A stretch of DNA of 9,177 nt, from positions 1 to 9,177 of the forward strand of contig USKL01000046.1 in assembly GCA_900555225.1 (NCBI GenBank). Reading direction: 5' to 3'. The position numbers and the translations under genes were made by a program. The notes under the pieces are model-generated. The model saw nothing but the letters and a program-made list of their open reading frames with translations, was not told the DNA's origin and searched no databases. This document shows, in pieces, positions 1 through 4,732 of the stretch (the first letter of the stretch is position 1; each line of letters opens with the position of its first letter). This DNA is from an uncultured Collinsella sp. (lineage in GTDB: Bacteria; Actinomycetota; Coriobacteriia; Coriobacteriales; Coriobacteriaceae).

Positions 1-1028
1 ACGACCGTCGCACCATCCTGTTTATCGACGAGATTCATCGCTTTTCGAAGTCACAACAGGATGCATTGCTGCATGCGGTTGAGAACCGTACCGTTATTAT
101 GATTGGCGCCACGACGGAGAATCCGTACTTCGAGGTCAACTCGGCATTGCTCTCGCGCGGTCGCGTGGTGGAGCTTGAGCATCTTAAAGACGAGGACATT
201 GCCACGCTGATCGAGCGTGCACTCGAGGCTCCGCAGGGTTTGAACGGCAAGTTCTTGGTCGATGAGGATACGGTTAAAACCATCTGCACGCTGGCAGCGG
301 GTGACGCTCGCTCGGCGCTCACGACGCTCGAACTTGCGAGCGAGATTGCCGTCACGCGTCCCGATACCGAGGGAAAGCCAGCGCCGGCGGCGGGGGAGCG
401 TTATCCCATCACCGTGGATGACGTAAAGATTGCCAATCCGCGTCGCGGTTTTACGTATGACAAAAACGGCGACATGCACTACGACATCATCAGTGCGTTC
501 ATTAAGTCCATGCGCGGTAGCGATCCCGATGCCACGGTCTACTGGCTTGCGCGCATGATCGATGCGGGGGAGGATCCTAAGTTTATCGCCCGTCGCATTA
601 TGATTCATGCTTCTGAGGATGTTGGCAACGCCGACCCGCAGGCGCTTTTGGTGGCACATGCCGCGTTTAAGTCTGCCGAGGTCATTGGCTATCCCGAGTG
701 CCGCATTAACCTGGCTCAGGCTGCACTCTATGTGTGCTTGGCGCCAAAATCCAACGCGTGTGAGGCTTCGATCGATGCGGCGCTTGCCGATATCCGCTCT
801 AGTGGGCTTCGCGAGGTGCCGAGTTATCTGCGCGATCGCCATCGCCCAGGCAGCGACGACTACGGTGTGTATAAATACCCGCACGATTATCCCGAAGGCT
901 GGGTCGATCAGCGCTATTTGCCCGAGGGGCTGGAGCGCGGTGCGTTCTGGCAGCCTGCCGGGCGCGGCTGGGAAGAGTGGCGCGTAGAGCAAAGCGAACG
1001 CGACCGCAGCGGGAATGCGCCGAAGTAG
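1..1028 (+). CDS. rarA: Replication-associated recombination protein RarA (MgsA), AAA+ ATPase, 5' end missing
   Basis: Reading frame open from the left edge (first full codon at position 3), TAG stop at 1026-1028; 341 residues visible of a family usually about 430-450 long. The first visible segment is the Walker B strand and DExH-like box (ILFIDEIHRF). It is followed by sensor 1 (GATTENP), a Ser-Arg at the end of that AAA+ block, and the sensor 2 segment GDARSALTTLE. The rest matches the RarA/WRNIP1 C-terminal tetramerisation region (segments such as YDIISAFIKSMRGSD, ASEDVGNADP and KYPHDYPEGWV). RarA acts in the cytoplasm at stalled replication forks with SSB and recombination proteins. The N-terminal lid and Walker A are outside the window. 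ATG or TTG codons inside, such as TTG at 66, are not starts because the conserved domain continues upstream. No obvious terminator follows. Identification is firm. Confidence 0.95.
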   Translation, partial: DRRTILFIDEIHRFSKSQQDALLHAVENRTVIMIGATTENPYFEVNSALLSRGRVVELEHLKDEDIATLIERALEAPQGLNGKFLVDEDTVKTICTLAAGDARSALTTLELASEIAVTRPDTEGKPAPAAGERYPITVDDVKIANPRRGFTYDKNGDMHYDIISAFIKSMRGSDPDATVYWLARMIDAGEDPKFIARRIMIHASEDVGNADPQALLVAHAAFKSAEVIGYPECRINLAQAALYVCLAPKSNACEASIDAALADIRSSGLREVPSYLRDRHRPGSDDYGVYKYPHDYPEGWVDQRYLPEGLERGAFWQPAGRGWEEWRVEQSERDRSGNAPK

Positions 1029-1059
1029 CTGCTGATAATTTTGTCCCACGTTGCTGCTC

Positions 1060-1090
1060 TTGGCATGTTCGGTCCCCTTTGGGGTACCAT
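1060..1090 (+). promoter_or_regulatory. Weak candidate promoter for the DUF948-sigma operon
   Basis: TTGGCA at 1060-1065 (five of six matches to the -35 consensus) and TACCAT at 1085-1090 (four of six to -10), but with a long 19-base spacer. It lies in the 100-base gap between rarA and the next gene, the only sizeable gap upstream of the operon. The -10 overlaps a small imperfect hairpin (1071-1077 with 1081-1088, one bulged base, loop TTT), which lacks a U-tract and so is not a convincing terminator. The spacing makes this tentative. Confidence 0.35.
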
Positions 1091-1128
1091 GAAAAGCGTC
1101 TGTATTTCGATTCCTTTGGGAGGCTTGT

Positions 1129-1722
1129 ATGAGTCCCATTCAAATCGCCCTGCTGCTGCTCGCCGTTGCCGGCGTGTGGGCCATCGCTGAGCTCGCGCTT
1201 ACCTTGCGCAAGACCCGCAATGTTGTCGACTCGCTCGATAAGACCGTGAACGACCTCAACAACACCATCGCCGAGGCTCAGCCTGTGGTGGCAAAGCTCG
1301 ATGGCGCTGTCGATGAGCTTACGCCGGCGCTTGCCCAGATGGAGCCGCTGCTTAAGTCGAGCAAGACGGCAGTTGATGCCCTTACCTCCAATCTCGTAGA
1401 GGTCGAAGCTGTGGTTCGCGACATTTCCGAGGTTACGGGCAGCATGGCCGAGGCCAGCAATGCTGTGTCGAGCGTGACCGACTCTGCCGCCGGTGCTGTG
1501 CAGAAGCTCTTCAATAAGGTGAAGGCTCCTGCAGCTGACACCGAGCGCAAGCTTTCCGCCGCCGCCGAAGAAGCCGAGCAGCCGACCGAGCGCGTCCTGA
1601 TTGGTATGGCGGAGGACGAGCCCGCCGATGGCGCAGATGCGGTTCAGAAGTCTTCAGCCAAGCCGGCTCAGTATTACACTTACACGCCCGCCGAGACCTC
1701 TGAGGAGTCCTGCGATGAGTAG
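1129..1722 (+). CDS. DUF948 (YtxG-like) membrane-anchored coiled-coil protein
   Basis: 197 residues. ATG at 1129 is preceded by GGGAGG at 1118-1123, 5 bases away, which supports this start. An N-terminal transmembrane helix (about residues 4-26, IALLLLAVAGVWAIAELAL) is followed by a long Ala/Val/Leu/Asp-rich heptad-like region (about 33-128) with no catalytic-looking motif, then a low-complexity acidic Ala/Glu tail. This architecture is that of the DUF948/UPF0478 family, which includes Bacillus YtxG, a SigB-controlled general stress protein. The molecular role is unknown; the coiled coil suggests a scaffold or an envelope-associated structural role. The gene overlaps the next by 8 nt and so is probably co-translated with the anti-sigma-like and sigma genes. 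From memory, a DUF948 gene also lies between rarA and alaS in Streptomyces. Family assignment is good; function is not established. Confidence 0.82.
   Translation: MSPIQIALLLLAVAGVWAIAELALTLRKTRNVVDSLDKTVNDLNNTIAEAQPVVAKLDGAVDELTPALAQMEPLLKSSKTAVDALTSNLVEVEAVVRDISEVTGSMAEASNAVSSVTDSAAGAVQKLFNKVKAPAADTERKLSAAAEEAEQPTERVLIGMAEDEPADGADAVQKSSAKPAQYYTYTPAETSEESCDE
1702..1707 (+). promoter_or_regulatory. Ribosome binding site fixing the start of the RsbW-like gene
   Basis: GAGGAG lies 7 bases before ATG 1715. It favours this ATG over the in-frame upstream ATG at 1601, which lies inside the DUF948 gene and would add 38 residues with no similarity to the family. Confidence 0.75.
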
Positions 1723-2092
1723 CGAAGCAACCTGCCCTATCACGCTGACCGTTGCCGGTGACCCGCGTCTCGCTCGCCTTGTGCGCATGACGGCAGCCAA
1801 CGTTGGTGCCCTGTGCTCTATGTCTGTCGATCGCATTGAGGACATCCGCATGGCTGCCGAGGAGGCTTTCATTTTTGGTTGCACCGCGGTCGACTGCGAC
1901 GACATCACCATCAAATTCGATGTCGATGAGACCCACGTTGGCATGACTATTACCTTTGGCGATCAGGCTACGGTCGATGAAGACGACCAGGCTGCGGTGT
2001 ATGCCGAGCTCATCCTCGCGAGCGTGTGCGACTCCTACGAAAAGACTGCGGCGCCCCTGACGCTTTCCCTCGACCTCAAGGCGGATATCTAA
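1715..2092 (+). CDS. RsbW/SpoIIAB-like anti-sigma protein with degenerate ATP-binding site
   Basis: 125 residues from ATG 1715, which overlaps the end of the DUF948 gene by 8 nt. Residues about 9-51 read like the first half of an anti-sigma serine kinase: a beta strand, then a helix (RLARLVRMTAANVG), then VDRIEDIRMAAEEA, which parallels the DDIEDLKIAVSEA segment of RsbW-type proteins. The N-box Glu seems kept (Glu50), but the Asn four residues later is Phe54. The DxGxG-type box is replaced by FGDQA (81-85), and the GGLGL lid box before the last helix is absent (AAVYAELILASVCDSYE instead). ATP binding and kinase activity are therefore doubtful. Its position one base before a SigB-type sigma gene suggests that it binds that sigma factor. 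Alignment is from memory; the fold call is fairly sure, the function inferred. Confidence 0.72.
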   Translation: MSSEATCPITLTVAGDPRLARLVRMTAANVGALCSMSVDRIEDIRMAAEEAFIFGCTAVDCDDITIKFDVDETHVGMTITFGDQATVDEDDQAAVYAELILASVCDSYEKTAAPLTLSLDLKADI

Positions 2093-2093
2093 T

Positions 2094-2885
2094 ATGACCG
2101 AACGTTCCCGGAGCGGCAAGACCGCTTGGGACAAGGAGAAAACCCGCGAGCTGTTTCGTCGTTACAAGGAGACTGGTGATCCGGACGCCCGCGAGCAGCT
2201 CGTCATGTCCCATATGAATCTGGTAAGGTTTCTTGCCAACAAATTTAAGAATCGCGGCGAGCCGCTCGACGACCTCATGCAGGTCGGTTATCTGGGTTTG
2301 CTCAAGGCTATCGACCGCTTTGACCCTGAGCGCGGACTCGAGTTCACCACGTTTGCCACGCCCACCATCTTGGGCGAGATCAAGCGTCACTTCCGTGACA
2401 AGGGCTGGAGCGTGCGCGTGCCACGTCGCCTGCAGGAGCTCTCGGCCAAGGTTAACCAAGCTACCGACAAGCTTACCAACGAGTTGCAGCGCTCGCCCAA
2501 GGTCGAAGAAATCGCTGAGTACCTGGACGTGACCGTCGACGAGGTCCTGGAGGCTATGGAATCGTCTTCGGCCTATACCTCGGTGCCCATTGAGGCTCCT
2601 GGTGCGTCCGATTCCGACGATGCGCCCTCGATTCTCGACCGCTACGCCGACGACGACAACGAGCTCGACTTTACCGATGACCGTCTGGTCATTGAAGAGG
2701 CCATCCGCGATTTCTCGCCGCGCGAGCGCGAAGTCATCGAGCTGCGCTTTGTAAAGGGCATGACCCAGATCGAGATCGCCAAGAAGCTGGGCATCTCGCA
2801 GGTGCAGGTCTCTCGCTTGCTGCGCCGCACCCTCAAGAAGATTCAGGATAAGATTGACCCCGACGGAGTGATGATTCGTTCATGA
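2094..2885 (+). CDS. RNA polymerase sigma factor, SigB/SigF/SigG family
   Basis: 263 residues. ATG at 2094 follows the previous stop by one base; a modest AAGGCGG (2078-2084) lies 9 bases upstream, so translation is probably coupled to the RsbW-like gene. Region 2 spans about residues 36-112: the core-binding helix with DDLMQVGYLGLLKAIDRFDP (59-78), and the -10 recognition part with FTTFATPTILGEIKRHFRD (84-102) and WSVRVPRR. Region 3 spans about 113-165. An acidic linker (174-197) leads to region 4 (198-252) with the -35-binding helix-turn-helix MTQIEIAKKLGISQVQVSR (223-241). There is no region 1.1, and the length matches stress and sporulation sigma factors of this family (about 250-265). 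Coriobacteria are not known as spore formers, so a stress or envelope regulon is more likely than sporulation. Which of SigB, SigF or SigG is closest cannot be decided by eye. Confidence 0.93.
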   Translation: MTERSRSGKTAWDKEKTRELFRRYKETGDPDAREQLVMSHMNLVRFLANKFKNRGEPLDDLMQVGYLGLLKAIDRFDPERGLEFTTFATPTILGEIKRHFRDKGWSVRVPRRLQELSAKVNQATDKLTNELQRSPKVEEIAEYLDVTVDEVLEAMESSSAYTSVPIEAPGASDSDDAPSILDRYADDDNELDFTDDRLVIEEAIRDFSPREREVIELRFVKGMTQIEIAKKLGISQVQVSRLLRRTLKKIQDKIDPDGVMIRS

Positions 2886-4291
2886 GTGAGCACCCCCAAC
2901 AAACCGACCGCACGCTGCGCGATACCCGAATTCTGACATTGCGCATTTGGGCCGGCGTTGGCTGCATCGTCATCGCCGCCGTCATCTTTAACCTTATGGG
3001 CATCCTGGCACCGGTTATTGAGTTTCTTGCCGTCGGCTCCATCATTGCTTTTGTGATGTCCCCGATCACCAACTGGCTCGAGCACCATGGCGTGAATCGC
3101 GGCATCGGTTCGCTTATCGCGCTTATTGTTGTTGTTGCCGTGCTCGTCGGTGTCGTTTGCATCTTGTCGCCGATTCTCTTTGGTCAGATCATGGAAGTCC
3201 TGAGCCGCCTGCCCGAGCAGCTTCGTGTTGCGGGTGGCGACCTTAATGAGATGATCTCGCATGCCAAGACACTTAACAACACGCCGGTTAAGGAGTACTT
3301 GGACGATAATCTTTCGTCGCTGGTTGCCGTGGCATCGAAGTATGTGTCTCAGATTGCCGCCGAGCTTGGCCGCGGTGTGTTCCCGCTCATCACCAATACG
3401 GCCTCGCAGCTGTTCGTGATCTTCCTTGGTTTGGTGCTTGCGTATTGGATGGCCTGCGACTACCCTCGCATGCACCACGAGATTTGCACCATCATCGGTC
3501 AGGAGAAGGAGACCTCGTACCGCTTTATGGTCGCCATCCTTTCTCGCTCTGTCGGCGGCTACATGCGCGGTATGGTCGTGACGTCCATCTGCGGTGGTTT
3601 CCTCGCCTTTATCGGTTTTATGATCATCGGCCATCCGTATGCAGCGCTCATGGCTATCTTTACCGGCATCATGCATTTGGTTCCGGTCGTCGGTCCCTGG
3701 GTGAGCGCAGCAATCGCCACAGTGCTCGGTTTCATGTTCAGCCCCATGTTGGCGTTATGGACGCTCATCGTGACGATGGTCGCGCAAAACGTCACCGATA
3801 ACGTGATTTCGCCTAAGGTCATGCAGAGCTCGGTGCAGGTGCATCCCATCATGAGCCTCACGGCGCTCGTTATTGGCTCGGCACTCATGGGCCCCATCGG
3901 CATGATTATTGCCATCCCGCTGTGTGCGGCCCTCAAGGGCATCTTCGTGTACTACTTTGAGAATGAGACCGGCCGCCAGCTTGTGGCCTATGACGGCGCC
4001 GTGTTTAAGGGCACACCGTACCGCGATGCCGATGGCAACCCGGTCGCCGCCTACGACGCGCTCGGCGACGACACCTTCATCTACGAGTCCGAGCTCATCG
4101 GCAACGAGACTGCGCCCGAGGCCAAGGCCATGCCCAAGCCCGAGCTCGATAATCCCTGGATCAAGCTCTCGGGTTTGCAACCCGATGCCACGGGCTTCTT
4201 CAAGAACCCCTTCGCCAAGGACGATGACTCCAACTCGGACGACACCAAAACCGGCATCGACGGGTCCATGGACGATTTGGATTCTAAATAG
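2882..4291 (+). CDS. AI-2E family transporter (PF01594-type membrane protein)
   Basis: 469 residues; ATG 2882 overlaps the sigma stop by 4 nt (ATGA). The nearest SD-like GGAG (2865-2868) is 13 bases away, so coupling seems likely. Hydrophobic segments lie at about residues 22-42, 45-63, 75-100, 168-191, 229-249, 252-265, 272-301 and 322-358, matching the eight-helix family layout with an amphipathic stretch between helices 3 and 4. Family marks are HLVPVVGPW (265-273), DNVISPKV (306-313) and GPIGMIIAIPLCAALKG (337-353). The family includes TqsA-type autoinducer-2 exporters but also Na+/H+ antiporters, so the substrate is unknown. After the last helix, a soluble tail of about 110 residues (360-469) ends in an Asp/Ser-rich stretch. 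Last gene of the operon; its stop is 6 bases from that of the convergent leftward gene. Confidence 0.93.
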   Translation: MSEHPQQTDRTLRDTRILTLRIWAGVGCIVIAAVIFNLMGILAPVIEFLAVGSIIAFVMSPITNWLEHHGVNRGIGSLIALIVVVAVLVGVVCILSPILFGQIMEVLSRLPEQLRVAGGDLNEMISHAKTLNNTPVKEYLDDNLSSLVAVASKYVSQIAAELGRGVFPLITNTASQLFVIFLGLVLAYWMACDYPRMHHEICTIIGQEKETSYRFMVAILSRSVGGYMRGMVVTSICGGFLAFIGFMIIGHPYAALMAIFTGIMHLVPVVGPWVSAAIATVLGFMFSPMLALWTLIVTMVAQNVTDNVISPKVMQSSVQVHPIMSLTALVIGSALMGPIGMIIAIPLCAALKGIFVYYFENETGRQLVAYDGAVFKGTPYRDADGNPVAAYDALGDDTFIYESELIGNETAPEAKAMPKPELDNPWIKLSGLQPDATGFFKNPFAKDDDSNSDDTKTGIDGSMDDLDSK

Positions 4292-4297
4292 GCCCCA

Positions 4298-4537
4298 TTA
4301 ACGTTTCTTGAAGTTGTAAATGACAAGAAACGCGAGCAAAGCGATTGATAAGGGGCCGGCTACGTAGAAAAAGAGAATGTCAATTGCGCGTAAAGTGTAA
4401 TAAGCCTTATCGCCGGACATTACTGCATACAACACGTAGCCAAATGCTGGTTGGTTTGCGTACCAGCAGGAGAAAGCCAATAGCGTTAAAAGTGCCGCTA
4501 ACAGAAGTGCATTGAGGAAAAATCGTTTGCTTTTCAT
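4298..4537 (-). CDS. Small two-helix membrane protein, unknown family
   Basis: 79 residues, read leftward from ATG (complement of 4535-4537) to TAA (complement of 4298-4300). I do not recognise a family. A basic N-terminus (MKSKRFF) leads into a helix at about 7-26, then a roughly 28-residue linker with several Tyr, a second helix at about 53-74 and a basic end (FKKR). The positive charges suggest both ends are cytoplasmic and the linker external. The first helix ends AFSC; this is a poor lipobox, so I do not call a lipoprotein. A strong AAAGGAG six bases upstream and a plausible promoter support expression. It is the only leftward gene and is about 43% GC by hand count, against about 65-70% in sampled neighbouring coding sequence, suggesting different ancestry or weak codon selection. 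Confidence 0.68.
   Translation of the reverse strand: MKSKRFFLNALLLAALLTLLAFSCWYANQPAFGYVLYAVMSGDKAYYTLRAIDILFFYVAGPLSIALLAFLVIYNFKKR
4302..4332. repeat. Inverted repeat at the convergent gene junction
   Basis: A 9-base perfect inverted repeat, CGTTTCTTG at 4302-4310 and CAAGAAACG at 4324-4332, with a 13-base loop. It lies inside the last codons of the leftward gene, 11 bases after the end of the AI-2E gene. No T-run follows on either strand, so it is not a standard intrinsic terminator. It could stabilise the 3' ends of both convergent transcripts. Confidence 0.5.
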
Positions 4538-4543
4538 CGATCG

Positions 4544-4550
4544 CTCCTTT
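4544..4550 (-). promoter_or_regulatory. Ribosome binding site of the leftward small gene
   Basis: On the minus strand this reads AAAGGAG, six bases before the ATG at 4537. It is a near-perfect anti-SD match and the strongest single reason to believe this short gene is real. Confidence 0.7.
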
Positions 4551-4564
4551 CCGGGTGACTCTTA

Positions 4565-4593
4565 TATGTAATTCTACAGCAGCCCTTTTTCAA
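4565..4593 (-). promoter_or_regulatory. Candidate promoter of the leftward small gene
   Basis: On the minus strand, TTGAAA (complement of 4588-4593) is followed after 17 bases by TACATA (complement of 4565-4570). Transcription would start near 4558, leaving a leader of about 20 bases that contains the ribosome binding site. The -35 has good identity and the spacing is ideal; the -10 is moderate. Confidence 0.5.
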
Positions 4594-4630
4594 AGGATCG
4601 CACAGTACTAAATAACGTGCACTTTCGCTG

Positions 4631-4660
4631 GAGGGTCGCTGTTTGGCGGCCCTCTTTTTT
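4631..4660 (+). terminator. Intrinsic terminator upstream of alaS
   Basis: Stem GAGGGTCGC (4631-4639) pairs with GCGGCCCTC (4646-4654): nine pairs, one of them G-U, with the six-base loop TGTTTG, followed by six T (4655-4660). It works only rightward, since the opposite strand lacks a T-run. No rightward gene ends close by; the nearest is the AI-2E gene, 340 bases upstream. It may be the distant end of that operon or of an unannotated short RNA. No T-box signature (AGGGTGGNACCGCG-like) is present, so I do not call it an alaS attenuator. Confidence 0.8.
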
Positions 4661-4686
4661 GCACTTGCGCGGCGGGATGGTAATAT
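4659..4686 (+). promoter_or_regulatory. Promoter of the alaS-ruvX-mltG operon
   Basis: TTGCAC (4659-4664) and TAATAT (4681-4686) are separated by 16 bases, with an extended -10 TGG at 4678-4680. This is the best housekeeping-type promoter in the window. The -35 shares its first two T with the terminator's T-run. Transcription would start near 4693, giving a leader of about 40 bases before the alaS ATG. Confidence 0.72.
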
Positions 4687-4717
4687 CGTTACGTTTGAAC
4701 TGTTTCGATGTGAAACC

Positions 4718-4724
4718 GAGGAGA
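4718..4724 (+). promoter_or_regulatory. Ribosome binding site fixing the alaS start
   Basis: GAGGAGA lies eight bases before ATG 4733. It rules out the in-frame upstream TTG at 4643, which lies inside the terminator hairpin and before the promoter, and it favours ATG 4733 over ATG 4754. Confidence 0.8.
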
Positions 4725-4732
4725 TTCCCTCT

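Noticed and set aside
1071..1088. Hairpin after rarA as a terminator
   Set aside because: The stem is short with a bulge and a three-base loop, and no T-run follows; the sequence continues into a plausible -10 region.
51..1139. 362-codon open frame on the minus strand opposite rarA
   Set aside because: It is a shadow of the rarA frame, which carries Walker B, sensor 1 and sensor 2 motifs; no ribosome binding site or domain supports the antisense frame.
4298..4537. Leftward small protein as a lipoprotein
   Set aside because: The AFSC at the end of the first helix has no Leu at -3 and a Phe at -2, so it does not meet the usual lipobox.
4525..4558. SigB-like promoter (GTTTGC and GGGTGA) near the leftward gene
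   Set aside because: The spacing of 22 bases is too long, and the elements read rightward, where no gene start follows.
4643..4732. Upstream TTG start extending alaS by 30 residues
   Set aside because: The TTG lies inside the terminator loop and upstream of the promoter. A good SD sits before ATG 4733, and AlaRS proteins begin near the TAEIRSKF segment.
4611..4732. T-box riboswitch in the alaS leader
   Set aside because: There is a terminator, but no TGGNACCGCG-type antiterminator sequence and no room for stem I. The promoter lies at the end of the terminator, so the hairpin is not part of the alaS leader.
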